Source of the DNA: an uncultured Butyricicoccus sp.
GTDB lineage: Bacteria; Bacillota; Clostridia; Oscillospirales; Butyricicoccaceae
DNA length: 64,000 nt
Direction: 5' to 3'
Assembly (NCBI RefSeq): GCF_944381005.1
Contig: NZ_CALWJM010000009.1
Coordinates: 22,006 to 86,005, forward strand
The position numbers and the translations under genes are program-made. The notes below the pieces were generated by a model. It was not told where the DNA came from, made no database searches, and saw only the letters and a list, made by a program, of their open reading frames with translations. The stretch's first letter is position 1, and every line of letters starts with the position of its first letter. Below, one piece after another: positions 51,339 to 59,720 of the stretch.

Positions 51339-51929
51339 TCACGCAACCGAATAATCTCCGCAAATCAGCGCCTTTGTGCGCTCACTCGCCTGAAACCCGC
51401 TCGACTGTGTGGTTGCCGTGTACAAGGCATACAGGGACAACGACTGCCCCTGTGTCAATTCACCCACAACAGACAAATTGACCAAGCCTTTGCCCGCACT
51501 CTCCACACAGGTCGCTTCCCCGCTGCGCAACACCACTTGACTTCCGGCGGCAAGATACACCTTCTGACCGGCAGACAATGTAACACTTTCCCATGTGCCG
51601 CTGTCCGCTGCTGTGCCACCGGCTGCCGCCGCGACACGTTTGAGAAATGTTTCGTCAGAAGCAAGCGAGGCCGCAGCCGCAGTAATACTTTCATTGAGCT
51701 GCTGAGACAGGGCATTGATGCGCGCTGCCAGTGTGTTGGCCTGCTCATCGGCAGCAGTTTCTGCCGCCTGCATGGCCTTGGGCGTGACCACCGCATCCAG
51801 ATAGCTTTGCGTAATCAGCGGGTCATCGGATGAACCCGGCTGCGCTACCGCAAAATATCCCGAAACCAACAGGCAAATCATCAGAATTGCCGCAATCGAG
51901 ATAACAAATCTCTGTTGTTTCATCTTCAT
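51339..51929 (-). CDS. Membrane-anchored protein of unknown function
   Basis: 196 aa. One N-terminal transmembrane segment (FVISIAAILMICLLVSGYFAVA) and an external part: an Ala-rich helical, possibly coiled-coil stretch (about residues 45-105, KAMQAAETAADEQANTLAARI) followed by a beta-rich domain with SLSAGQKVYLAAGSQVVLRSGEA-like features (here VTLSAGQKVYLAAGSQVVLR). The C-terminal part resembles small surface domains seen in Clostridia. GGAG precedes the ATG. Last gene before the operon terminator. Family not recognised. Confidence 0.72.
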   Translation of the reverse strand: MKMKQQRFVISIAAILMICLLVSGYFAVAQPGSSDDPLITQSYLDAVVTPKAMQAAETAADEQANTLAARINALSQQLNESITAAAASLASDETFLKRVAAAAGGTAADSGTWESVTLSAGQKVYLAAGSQVVLRSGEATCVESAGKGLVNLSVVGELTQGQSLSLYALYTATTQSSGFQASERTKALICGDYSVA

Positions 51930-51950
51930 CCCTTTTACTCCGTTCCTTGT

Positions 51951-52322
51951 TTATCCCTGCGGGGCGCTCGAATCGCCCAGCCCAAAACTAACTGCAAGCG
52001 CTTGGTCAATGCGCCGCATATGGTCGGCATCCAATGTGCCCATCTTTTCGCGCAGCCGTTTTTTGTCCAGCGTGCGAATCTGTTCCATCAACACAACCGA
52101 ATCTTTGGTCAAGCCGAAAGAGCGTGCGCCCAGTGAAATATGTGTGGGCATTTTTGCCTTATTGACCTGCGAAGTGATAGCGGCTGCAATCACGGTCGGA
52201 CTATATCGGTTGCCCACGTCATTCTGGACAATAAGTACCGGTCGGATGCCACCCTGTTCGCTGCCGACAACCGGACTGAGGTCGGCATAATAAATATCGC
52301 CGCGTTTGACCTTATGTTCCAA
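51951..52322 (-). CDS. mazF: MazF/EndoA-type endoribonuclease
   Basis: 123-aa sequence-specific mRNA interferase. Family features: [20 protein letters not shown] (catalytic loop), [18 protein letters not shown] and [18 protein letters not shown] chose TTG 52322, 9 bases after GGAGG; an earlier TTG at 52331 directly abuts the ribosome site. In Bacillus the order is alr-ndoAI-ndoA; here alr is upstream but only 123 bases separate the genes, too few for the antitoxin, so the toxin gene stands alone. Confidence 0.93.
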   Translation of the reverse strand: MEHKVKRGDIYYADLSPVVGSEQGGIRPVLIVQNDVGNRYSPTVIAAAITSQVNKAKMPTHISLGARSFGLTKDSVVLMEQIRTLDKKRLREKMGTLDADHMRRIDQALAVSFGLGDSSAPQG

Positions 52323-52445
52323 GTTTTTCAACCTCCGTTTGTTTTGGGAATTAGCATGTTTGCTGTACTCCTATTTTTCCCGCAATGGAGGCAGATATAA
52401 CCGTACTCACTTGAAAATTTTTTGCATCATCATTTGTTGGTCGTA

Positions 52446-53570
52446 TTACAGATACACACGCGGAATACGATGGGATACCGCGCACAACACTTCATAAGAA
52501 ATCGTCCCCGCCGCTTCGGCTAAGGTGTCGGCCGTCACAGCCGCATCTCCGAACACCGTCACAATATCGCCGCGTTGTGCCCGCACACCGTCGGGCAATC
52601 GCACCATCAACATATCCATGCACACGCGGCCAATCACTGGCACGGCCTGTCCGTCCACAACCACCGAAGCGCGACCCGAACCGGCGCGAAGGAAACCATC
52701 TGCATACCCAATCGCCACCACAGCTTCATGAATGGGTTCGGTCGTGCGATAGGTACAGCCATAGCTGACCAAGCGGTCTTTCTCCAGTTCCCGTACCTGT
52801 ACAATATGGGTCTTGACCGTCATGACCGGGCGCACATTGATGCGTACCGGATTTGCCGGGTCAGGCTGATATCCGTATAAGATAATACCCGCGCGTACCA
52901 TATCCAGATAGCTTTCGGTGTACTGAACCACACCGCCGCTGTTTGCGCAGTGTTTAAGTGGGATGGGCAGTCCTGCCTGTTCCAATCCATCGCAAACCGC
53001 CCGAAAACGTGCCAATTGTTTGCGCGTAAAGGCAATGTCCGCATCCTCGGCTGTATCCGAAACCGCAAAATGAGTAAATGCGCCGTCCACCTGAATACCG
53101 GGTAACTTGGCAATCTCCAACAACTCCTGTATGGTCTGTTCGGTGTGATGCGCCGGGAATCCCAAACGGGACATACCCGTATCCAGCGTGAAATGTACTT
53201 TGACCGGTTTTCCCTCTGATACGGCGGCTTTTGAAAATAGTTCGGCCGTTTCCCGGTCATAGACCGGCACGGTGATGTCATGCCGCACGATTGCAGGCAT
53301 ATCGGCCACATCTACATAACCCAAAATCAAGATAGGGGCGCGAATACCCGCCGCACGCAATTCCAATGCTTCGTCGCCCGTGGCGACACCGAAATAAGCC
53401 GCGCCACGGCGTTCCAGACAGTGCGCCACCGGCACCGCGCCGTGCCCATACGCATTTGCTTTGACGATGCACAGCACAGGGCGGCCTGCATGTTTCTGTA
53501 TTACATCAAAATTATGTTCCAGCGCGGACAGATTGATTTCTGCCCATGCCCGATTTTGGTTCATTGCCAT
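52446..53570 (-). CDS. alr: Alanine racemase
   Basis: PLP enzyme making D-alanine for cell wall (and for spore germination control). 374 aa. The PLP lysine lies in VLCIVKANAYGHG (about residue 34), and the catalytic tyrosine of the C-terminal barrel in LVSYGCTYRT; VCMDMLMVRLP is another conserved block. AAGGAG lies 7 bases before the ATG. It follows the gerS-like lipoprotein by 18 bases, the same order as gerS-alr2 in Clostridioides difficile. Confidence 0.97.
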   Translation of the reverse strand: MAMNQNRAWAEINLSALEHNFDVIQKHAGRPVLCIVKANAYGHGAVPVAHCLERRGAAYFGVATGDEALELRAAGIRAPILILGYVDVADMPAIVRHDITVPVYDRETAELFSKAAVSEGKPVKVHFTLDTGMSRLGFPAHHTEQTIQELLEIAKLPGIQVDGAFTHFAVSDTAEDADIAFTRKQLARFRAVCDGLEQAGLPIPLKHCANSGGVVQYTESYLDMVRAGIILYGYQPDPANPVRINVRPVMTVKTHIVQVRELEKDRLVSYGCTYRTTEPIHEAVVAIGYADGFLRAGSGRASVVVDGQAVPVIGRVCMDMLMVRLPDGVRAQRGDIVTVFGDAAVTADTLAEAAGTISYEVLCAVSHRIPRVYL

Positions 53571-53588
53571 TTCGGTTCTCCTTGTCGG

Positions 53589-54161
53589 TTATTCAAATTG
53601 CATAAACACCAATGTCAACTGTTTTTGTCCATCACAATACAGCTCGGCGCAAACCGGCGCTAGCGTCTGCGGATTGAGCCACACAGTTTTTGCAATATGC
53701 GGCTGTTTATCGACCGTTTCATAGTGCAAACTGACCGTCTGGATACCGTCCACGGTATCCTTTCCCACCTCGGACGGCTCGCCCGTGCGCAGGTCGTGCA
53801 TCAGGTCAGCCACGGCATCCACCGGTGTCAGCCCCGCGACGTTCTGCCCATCTATCACCATTTGGGCATCCTGATATTGAATGGTAAATTCATCGGCATA
53901 GTCGCCCGAAATCTCCACCTGTATCCCTTCGATGCTGGCGGGCGCGGTCACGGTTAACAAATCATTATCTTCTTTATTATACTCGTAATTGACTTGGTAT
54001 TCCAGCGCAGAATCGCCGAAATCAGATAAAATTTTGACGGTCATTTGTGCCGTCTCCAATTCCTCATAGTGCGCGCGCACAGTCTTTCCTGCCGACGGCG
54101 TAGATTTTGCACAGCCCGTCAGCAGTAAGAGCGCCAACAGGCACCCAAACCATCGTTTCAG
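53589..54161 (-). CDS. GerS-like (LolA-fold) lipoprotein, CTG start
   Basis: 190-aa lipoprotein if translation begins at CTG 54161. That start gives the signal peptide KRWFGCLLALLLLTGC with positive N-terminus and lipobox, and GGAG lies 9 bases upstream; the first conventional alternative is TTG 54137, which removes the charged N-region. The mature part (VRAHYEELETAQMTVKILSDF, EYQVNYEYNKEDND, VDGIQTVSLHYETVDK) resembles LolA-like proteins such as GerS of C. difficile, which is needed for cortex modification. The gene order gerS-alr supports this. Function is an inference from synteny. Confidence 0.7.
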   Translation of the reverse strand: MKRWFGCLLALLLLTGCAKSTPSAGKTVRAHYEELETAQMTVKILSDFGDSALEYQVNYEYNKEDNDLLTVTAPASIEGIQVEISGDYADEFTIQYQDAQMVIDGQNVAGLTPVDAVADLMHDLRTGEPSEVGKDTVDGIQTVSLHYETVDKQPHIAKTVWLNPQTLAPVCAELYCDGQKQLTLVFMQFE

Positions 54162-54164
54162 CCG

Positions 54165-55013
54165 TCACCACTCCCTTGTATTATACTTGTGCAGTACATG
54201 CGGCAACACTTCCAGCATATCGGTTGGCGTCATGCCATATTCACTGAGCCGATTGGCGCAAAGGTTTCCGACAGAACCGTGCAAATGTGCGCCGACGCGC
54301 GCGGCATCTGCGGGCGATAGCCCCTGCCCCAGCAGGGAAACAATCATGCCCGCCAACACATCTCCGCTGCCCCCCTTGGCCATGCCGGGGTTTCCGGTCA
54401 TGTTGCGCGTGACCCGGCCATCGGGTGAAGCAATCAGCGTACGGTGCCCTTTGAGCAGCAAAACACAATTGTGCTGCACGGCAAATGCTTCCAACTGTTC
54501 AGCCGTCGGATTTTGCAAACCAGTCAGGCGGGCAAATTCTCCTAAATGCGGCGTCAGCACCACCGGCTGCGTGGTACTGCACAATGTATCTATATGTCCG
54601 GCAAGTGCGTTTATGCCATCTGCATCCAGCACCAACGGTATGGACAATGTTTCCAGCGCCGTGAGCGTCAATTCCCGAAATGCCGAAAAGTGCCCCAGCC
54701 CCGGCCCTATCAAACAAGCTGCCGCACGCGATGCCTGTCCCAGCACCTCGCGCCAGTTGTGCTCGGTGTAAGTCTGAATGACGGGTTCATTGAGTTTGAC
54801 CGCCATCACTGGATAAATCTCCTGTGGTACAGCCAGTGTGACAATACCACTTCCCATGCGCACGGCTCCCTGTGCGGCAAAATAGGCTGCGCCTGTGTAG
54901 CCGACAGAACCACAAAATGCCCACACTCTGCCATAATGGTTTTTATTCGTGTCTGCTGCCCGCTTGGGGATACACTGGTCAACTTGTGCCTGTGTAAAGT
55001 CCAAAATCTCCAT
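54165..55013 (-). CDS. nnrD: ADP-dependent NAD(P)H-hydrate dehydratase
   Basis: 282-aa repair enzyme that restores NAD(P)H from its hydrates, ribokinase-like fold. Signature segments: HYGRVWAFCGSVGYTGAA, GIVTLAVP, LIGPGLG, DADGINAL, TPHLGEFARL and the catalytic GNPGMAKGGSGDVLAGMI. The NnrE epimerase half is absent, so this is a stand-alone dehydratase domain. GAGG lies 8 bases before the ATG. First gene of the nnrD-gerS-alr-mazF unit, divergent from tRNA-Pro. Confidence 0.95.
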   Translation of the reverse strand: MEILDFTQAQVDQCIPKRAADTNKNHYGRVWAFCGSVGYTGAAYFAAQGAVRMGSGIVTLAVPQEIYPVMAVKLNEPVIQTYTEHNWREVLGQASRAAACLIGPGLGHFSAFRELTLTALETLSIPLVLDADGINALAGHIDTLCSTTQPVVLTPHLGEFARLTGLQNPTAEQLEAFAVQHNCVLLLKGHRTLIASPDGRVTRNMTGNPGMAKGGSGDVLAGMIVSLLGQGLSPADAARVGAHLHGSVGNLCANRLSEYGMTPTDMLEVLPHVLHKYNTREW

Positions 55014-55058
55014 CCAAATCGCCTCGCAAAAAAATCCAAAAAATTTTGAAAAATATAG

Positions 55059-55087
55059 TTGACAAAAAGGGGTATACTAGATATAAT
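55059..55087 (+). promoter_or_regulatory. Promoter of tRNA-Pro
   Basis: Full consensus TTGACA (55059-55064), 17-base spacer, TATAAT (55082-55087). Confidence 0.95.
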
Positions 55088-55138
55088 AAAGAAGCTGTCA
55101 GCGAGAGTCAAGCAAAACGACAACACAAAATAAAAAAT

Positions 55139-55215
55139 CGAGGTGTGGCTCAGCTTGGTAGAGCGCTTCGTTCGGGACGAAGAGGCCGCAGGTTCGAATC
55201 CTGTCACCTCGACCA
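55139..55215 (+). tRNA. tRNA-Pro (CGG), CCA encoded
   Basis: Acceptor CGAGGTG/CACCTCG, D-loop GCTCAGCTTGGTAGAGC, anticodon stem CTTCG/CGAAG around loop TTCGGGA with anticodon CGG, T-arm GCAGG-TTCGAAT-CCTGT, discriminator A55212 and encoded CCA 55213-55215. Confidence 0.97.
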
Positions 55216-55218
55216 CAG

Positions 55219-55254
55219 AAACGGTATTCAGTTCATCTGAATACCGTTTTTTGC
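55219..55254 (+). terminator. Terminator of tRNA-Pro
   Basis: ACGGTATTCAG / CTGAATACCGT stem with TTCAT loop followed by six T residues. Confidence 0.93.
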
Positions 55255-55429
55255 TGTCCAATTTTCTATACAACCCAAAGCGGGCGCAGTCCAAACAAAC
55301 GGTGCCCTTTGTACGCTTATTTCTCTTAAGATAGATTCATTTTTGCACAATTTCAACCAGAATACCGACTATATTTCACAAAATATTTTATGAAATATTC
55401 ACAAAACATCCTTCCGCGTAAAAAAACGC

Positions 55430-55458
55430 TTGACAAATGATTCGTTGCTTCATATACT
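55430..55458 (+). promoter_or_regulatory. Promoter of the trpB T-box transcript
   Basis: TTGACA (55430-55435), 17-base spacer, TATACT (55453-55458). Confidence 0.88.
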
Positions 55459-55465
55459 GTACTTA

Positions 55466-55758
55466 GATAAATTCCTAAACCGATGAAGAAGAAGAGTATC
55501 CGAATTTTCAGATTCGCACAGAGAGCCGCGGCAAGGTGGGAGCGTGGTCGAGGATGGTTCGGAGAATGGGCTTCTGAGGGCACAGCGAACAGGCAAACTG
55601 CCTAAGTAGTGCGACGGGGACTCCGCCCGTTATCAGTGGAGGCTGCATTATATCCGATGTAGCACAGAGCGGACGCTTTTGCGTCAATCCGGGTGGCACC
55701 GCAGAGGTTTCAACGCCTTTGTCCCAGAATATACTTTGGGACGATGGCGTTTTTTTCA
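55466..55758 (+). promoter_or_regulatory. T-box riboswitch (tryptophan)
   Basis: Leader RNA that senses uncharged tRNA and lets transcription continue when the amino acid is scarce. Visible parts: stem I with a GAATGGGCTTCTGAG segment whose TGG (55567-55569) fits the specifier codon for tryptophan; the conserved CCGTTATC region near 55630; the T-box sequence GGGTGGCACCGCAG (55691-55704); and a terminator with stem AACGCC...GGCGTT plus TCCCA/TGGGA and seven T residues (55712-55757). The downstream gene is trpB, in agreement with a Trp specifier. Confidence 0.93.
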
Positions 55759-55806
55759 TGCCTTCTTCCCGCAAAACAACCATTTTTTCTAAAGGAGTGT
55801 ATGAAC

Positions 55807-57192
55807 ATGAATAAGATTCCTCATCGTCTGTACTTAACCGAAGACCAGATGCCCAAGCAATGGTTCAATCTGCGCGCAGTCATGAAAGAACAGCCCGACC
55901 CCATGCTGCATCCGGGTACGCTGAAAAATCTGACAGAACAGGATTTATACCCCATTTTCTGCGAAGAACTCGCACATCAGGAAATGGATGAAACCACCGC
56001 GTATATTGATATTCCAGAAGAAATCCAGGAAATCTACAAAATGTATCGCCCCTCCCCGCTGATTCGCGCTTATGCGCTCGAAAAGGCACTGGATACCCCG
56101 GCAAAGATTTACTATAAATTTGAGGGCAATAACACCTCCGGTTCTCACAAGCTCAACTCGGCTATCGCACAGGCATACTACGCCAAAAAGCAAGGCCTCA
56201 GCGGTGTGACGACCGAAACCGGTGCCGGTCAATGGGGTACTGCGCTGAGTGAAGCGTGCAGTTATTTTGATTTAACCTGCGATGTTTATATGGTCAAATG
56301 CTCCTATGAGCAAAAGCCGTTCCGTAAAGCGGTTATGAGCGTCTTTGACGCTTCCATCACCCCCTCGCCCTCGATGACCACAGATGTTGGCCGTCAAATT
56401 TTGGCAGAGCATCCCGACACAACCGGCAGTTTGGGCTGCGCCATCTCGGAAGCCGTAGAAGCGGCAACCAAGAGCGGTGGCTCCAAGCGTTACGTGTTGG
56501 GTTCGGTGCTCAATCAAGTATTGCTGCATCAGTCTATCATCGGCTTAGAAAGCAAGATTGCCATGGAGCAGTTGGGCGAATATCCCGACATCGTCATCGG
56601 CTGTGCAGGCGGTGGTTCCAATCTGGGCGGCTTGATTGCACCGTTTATGGCCGACAAGATTACAGGCGCAAAAAATCCGCGCATCATCGCAGTAGAACCG
56701 GCTTCTTGCCCGTCTCTGACCCGCGGCAAATATGCCTATGACTTCTGCGACACCGGCAAGGTCACACCGCTGGCGCGCATGTATACACTTGGCGCGGGCT
56801 TTATTCCCTCTGCAAACCACGCTGGCGGCTTGCGCTATCATGGCATGAGCCCGATTCTGTCCAAACTCTACCATGATGGCTATATGGAAGCCGTGTCCTA
56901 TGAACAGACCAAGGTATTTGATGCAGCCGTCATGTTCGCCAAGCGTGAAACCATCCTACCCGCTCCCGAATCGTCTCACGCCATTCGCTGTGCGATTGAT
57001 GAAGCACTCAAGTGCAAAGAAAGCGGCGAGGCAAAAACCATTCTGTTCGGCTTGACCGGCACAGGTTACTTTGACATGATTGCTTATGAAAGCTACCTGA
57101 ACGGCACAATGAACGATTACATTCCGACCGATGCCGATTTACAAAAGGGCTTCGACTCCCTGCCTGATATCCCGCAAAATCAGGGCATTTAA
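55807..57192 (+). CDS. trpB: Tryptophan synthase beta chain, TrpB2-like
   Basis: PLP enzyme joining indole and serine to tryptophan. 461 aa from ATG 55807, which lies 9 bases after AAAGGAG (an ATG two codons earlier is too close). The PLP lysine is in NNTSGSHKLNSAIAQ (HK), with ETGAGQWG, and the phosphate-binding loop CAGGGSNLGG. The long form with an extended N-terminus and this motif set is the TrpB2 type, which is often found without TrpA. No other trp gene is adjacent, so indole salvage is likely. Controlled by the Trp T-box. Confidence 0.93.
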   Translation: MNKIPHRLYLTEDQMPKQWFNLRAVMKEQPDPMLHPGTLKNLTEQDLYPIFCEELAHQEMDETTAYIDIPEEIQEIYKMYRPSPLIRAYALEKALDTPAKIYYKFEGNNTSGSHKLNSAIAQAYYAKKQGLSGVTTETGAGQWGTALSEACSYFDLTCDVYMVKCSYEQKPFRKAVMSVFDASITPSPSMTTDVGRQILAEHPDTTGSLGCAISEAVEAATKSGGSKRYVLGSVLNQVLLHQSIIGLESKIAMEQLGEYPDIVIGCAGGGSNLGGLIAPFMADKITGAKNPRIIAVEPASCPSLTRGKYAYDFCDTGKVTPLARMYTLGAGFIPSANHAGGLRYHGMSPILSKLYHDGYMEAVSYEQTKVFDAAVMFAKRETILPAPESSHAIRCAIDEALKCKESGEAKTILFGLTGTGYFDMIAYESYLNGTMNDYIPTDADLQKGFDSLPDIPQNQGI

Positions 57193-57241
57193 TCTTCTCT
57201 TTTTTCTCAAAAAATTTTTTCAACTTTTTTTCATTTTCCTC

Positions 57242-57270
57242 TTGCCAATTCCATCATCTTCTGGTATATT
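57242..57270 (+). promoter_or_regulatory. Promoter of tRNA-Leu
   Basis: TTGCCA (57242-57247), 17-base spacer, TATATT (57265-57270), 10 bases before the tRNA. Confidence 0.75.
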
Positions 57271-57279
57271 ATTAGAGAC

Positions 57280-57366
57280 GCCGGTATGATGGAATTGGTA
57301 GACGTAGCGGACTCAAAATCCGCCGGTGGCGACACCGTGCCGGTTCGACTCCGGCTACCGGCACCA
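57280..57366 (+). tRNA. tRNA-Leu (CAA), CCA encoded
   Basis: Acceptor GCCGGTA/TACCGGC, anticodon stem GCGGA/TCCGC with loop CTCAAAA (anticodon CAA, reads UUG), long class II variable arm (CGGTGGCGACACCGTG), T-loop GGTTCGACTCC and encoded CCA 57364-57366. It marks the border between GC-richer housekeeping DNA and the AT-rich recombinase region. Confidence 0.97.
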
Positions 57367-57417
57367 AATAATCCGAAAATATATATGGTCTCTCATTATG
57401 TTTTCGGCATCGTGTAT

Positions 57418-57447
57418 AGAGCACCCAAATAATGGGTGCTCTTTTTC
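57418..57447 (+). terminator. Terminator of tRNA-Leu
   Basis: AGAGCACCC / GGGTGCTCT stem with AAATAAT loop followed by TTTTC. Confidence 0.9.
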
Positions 57448-57767
57448 TATGCCTATTTATTTTCCTGTACTGTCTCTATCAGCTTTTCAATTCACCCTTC
57501 GCATAAGTGGTCAAGATAATTTATCGACTATGCATTACACTCTTTCACCGTCCTGCCCATTCCAAAGCTTTTTGTAAGGCAACAGATTCATAAAGCGTCT
57601 AAGATTGAGCGGATGCATTAAAAATAAATAAACAGCAAGACCAACTGTGAACAGGTCTTGCTGTTTTAATTAAGGTCGCATAATGAGCTAATAGTCATTT
57701 TATGTAATAAACAAGTCGTAAGAGATTCTTCATAATAAAAAGAACTAAAACATGGAGGTTTTCTAGT
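57448..57767. other. Gene-free region between tRNA-Leu and the recombinase
   Basis: About 320 AT-rich bases with no supported gene. It contains a second, isolated terminator-like hairpin (AAACAGCAAGACC / GGTCTTGCTGTTT, 57630-57666, then TTAATT), which has no gene directly before it and may be left over from a lost gene. No repeat of the tRNA-Leu 3' end was seen in the rest of the window. Confidence 0.6.
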
Positions 57768-58679
57768 ATGCAAAGTTTAGCATCTCTGATTTCAAATTAT
57801 ATGGAAGCATCTGAATGTATTAAAAAATTATCGTCGAATACAATAAGGGCTTATCGAATCGACCTGAAACAGTTTGCAACATTTACCCGAAATAGTTTGG
57901 CAGATAAAGATATGATTAAGCGGTATGTGATACATCTTAATCAGCGATTTGCTCCACGTTCTGTAAAGCGCAAAATAGCAAGCGTACGAGCCTTTTATCA
58001 TGAACTATCTATAAGTGGCATCCTAAAGAAAAATCCTTTCGACCAACTCAAAATTCGGATACGCGCTCCCAAACAGCTCCCCCGCATAATTCCACAACAA
58101 ATCATATGCTCTATTTTACAGAGTGCCTACAACGAATACAGACTCGGAAATCGCTTGGCACTACGAGATGTTATGATATTGGAACTTTTGTTTAGCACTG
58201 GTCTTCGAGTTTCAGAACTATGCTCGTTATCAAAAGATAATTTTTCGCTAAATCACGATGGACTACGTCTTCTAGTCCATGGTAAAGGAAGCAAAGAACG
58301 AGTCATACAGCTTCTTACTCCACAATTGCTAAAATTAAGTAAACTCTATTGCCAAACATATTCTCAGCAGATACAGAAGCATGGTGCGCTTCTATATAAT
58401 CAAAACGGAAAGCCAATTTCCCCACAGTCAGTGCAACGAATTATCAATAAATATCTAAAAAAACTGAATTTGCGAAATCATATCACCCCACATATGTTCC
58501 GACATACATTTGCCACATCTCTTTTAGAAGCAGGAATGGATATTCGATATATTCAATCGCTGTTAGGACACAGTTCCATAGCTACTACGCAGATTTATAC
58601 ACATGTAACGACCAAGCAACAGACCGTTCTCCTAACAGAATTACACCCTCGCAGTAAGATGTCTTTTTTGTTAGATTGA
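57768..58679 (+). CDS. Tyrosine recombinase (XerC/D-like)
   Basis: 303-aa site-specific recombinase. A SAM-like core-binding N-terminus (SSNTIRAYRIDLKQFATF) is followed by the catalytic domain with the full pentad: Arg in STGLRVSEL, Lys in HGKGSKERV, His and Arg in HMFRHTFAT, His in LLGHSSIAT and the nucleophile Tyr in TTQIYTHV. GGAGG lies 8 bases before the ATG. The gene is AT-rich compared with upstream genes. Its stop codon is 8 bases from a 20-bp sequence that recurs inverted at 63293-63312; acting as an invertase on these sites is the most direct reading. No terminator separates it from the downstream ATP-grasp genes. Confidence 0.95.
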   Translation: MQSLASLISNYMEASECIKKLSSNTIRAYRIDLKQFATFTRNSLADKDMIKRYVIHLNQRFAPRSVKRKIASVRAFYHELSISGILKKNPFDQLKIRIRAPKQLPRIIPQQIICSILQSAYNEYRLGNRLALRDVMILELLFSTGLRVSELCSLSKDNFSLNHDGLRLLVHGKGSKERVIQLLTPQLLKLSKLYCQTYSQQIQKHGALLYNQNGKPISPQSVQRIINKYLKKLNLRNHITPHMFRHTFATSLLEAGMDIRYIQSLLGHSSIATTQIYTHVTTKQQTVLLTELHPRSKMSFLLD

Positions 58680-58687
58680 AAATACAG

Positions 58688-58707
58688 TAGATAATCTCAA
58701 ATTATCA
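58688..58707. repeat. Inverted repeat, left copy (putative recombination site)
   Basis: TAGATAATCTCAAATTATCA, an exact reverse complement of 63293-63312. Internally it is an imperfect palindrome (GATAAT-CTCAA-ATTATC), like the paired arms and central spacer of a tyrosine-recombinase core site. It begins 8 bases after the recombinase stop codon. Confidence 0.9.
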
Positions 58708-58745
58708 ATTGACTCCGATGACTATGAAGGAAGGGGCAGAGACAA

Positions 58746-59717
58746 ATGAAAATTCTAGTAACGCATATCTCTTATCACTGTTCAGTTGGGGTAATTAAAC
58801 TGCTGCGAAAAATTGAAACTTTTCCCATCAAAATCATAGGCTGCTCCTCTTATCCGTTAGGGATGTCGAGCGGGAGTTTACTAGTAGATCGATTTTATCA
58901 GGCTCCAACAGTTGAGAATACCAATGAGTATCTCTCTTTTATTTTTCATCTGATTGAAACGGAAGACGTAGATGCTATTTTTTCGCCGGATGAGACAGAA
59001 TTGCTTCTCTTCCAAGAATATCTAGACCAACTGAGGGGGAAAGTAGTGATCCCTCCGGCCGATATAATCCGCCTTTTTCAAAACAAACAAGAATCAGCCA
59101 AGGCTATGCTCGCACTGGGAGTATCAGTTCCAATCGTAATTCCCTACTCCGAACTTTTAAAAGGACTACCAGAACAAAAAGTGATTTTGCGAGAAAATGT
59201 TTCTTGCTGCAGTTATGGAATTTATATTACAAACAGCACAAATATAAGTGATATACAACAGCATTTTACACCGACAACTTTTGCTCAGGAATATATTTCT
59301 GGTCAGGAGTATACAGTCGATGTTTTGTGTGATCGTTTTGGAGAACCGCAGATTATCATACCCCGAGAGCGATTGGCTATTAGAGGAGGTATTACTTATA
59401 AATGCCGTATTGCTCATGAACCGTCATTGATAAAAATTTGTTTAGATATATATCGAAATTATAAAATACCAGGTTTTTCTAATGTGCAGTTTATTATAAA
59501 AGATGACATTCCCTATTTTATTGAATTAAATCCAAGGATAGGAGGAACGACTATCGCGAGTAGCTTAGCCTCCGTGAACTTAATAGAGCTATTTATCGCA
59601 CACTTTTTCAAAGAAAAAGCGTTGGCGGGATTAGATTACTATATGAAGCTAGTAAACTGGGAAACAATTGTCACCCGATATTATGAGGAAACTATTTTTT
59701 TTGAAAAGGGGAAATAA
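58746..59717 (+). CDS. ATP-grasp ligase, carbamoyl-phosphate-synthase/PylC-like
   Basis: 323 aa, cytoplasmic. The N-terminal Rossmann-like part begins MKILVTHISYHCSVGVIKLL and includes IIGCSSYPLGMSSGSLLVDRF, a pre-ATP-grasp domain. The ATP-grasp fold follows: NKQESAKAMLALGVSVP (linker to lid), AQEYISGQEYTVDVLCD and the Mg-binding YFIELNPRIGGTT. These enzymes join a carboxylate to an amine or thiol via an acyl phosphate. The substrate is unknown. It lies inside the inverted-repeat-bounded segment, 38 bases from the left repeat, and is 3 bases from a second ATP-grasp gene. Confidence 0.85.
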   Translation: MKILVTHISYHCSVGVIKLLRKIETFPIKIIGCSSYPLGMSSGSLLVDRFYQAPTVENTNEYLSFIFHLIETEDVDAIFSPDETELLLFQEYLDQLRGKVVIPPADIIRLFQNKQESAKAMLALGVSVPIVIPYSELLKGLPEQKVILRENVSCCSYGIYITNSTNISDIQQHFTPTTFAQEYISGQEYTVDVLCDRFGEPQIIIPRERLAIRGGITYKCRIAHEPSLIKICLDIYRNYKIPGFSNVQFIIKDDIPYFIELNPRIGGTTIASSLASVNLIELFIAHFFKEKALAGLDYYMKLVNWETIVTRYYEETIFFEKGK

Positions 59718-59720
59718 AAT

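Noticed and set aside
57340..57366. tRNA-Leu 3' end as an attachment site with a second copy in the window
   Set aside because: No second copy of the tRNA 3' sequence was seen up to position 64000, so there is no direct evidence of an att pair.
57515..57525. GATAATTTATC as a possible third recombination site upstream of the recombinase
   Set aside because: Only the short GATAA/TTATC arms match; the centre is too short and the wider sequence differs from the 20-bp repeats. Chance is likely in AT-rich DNA.
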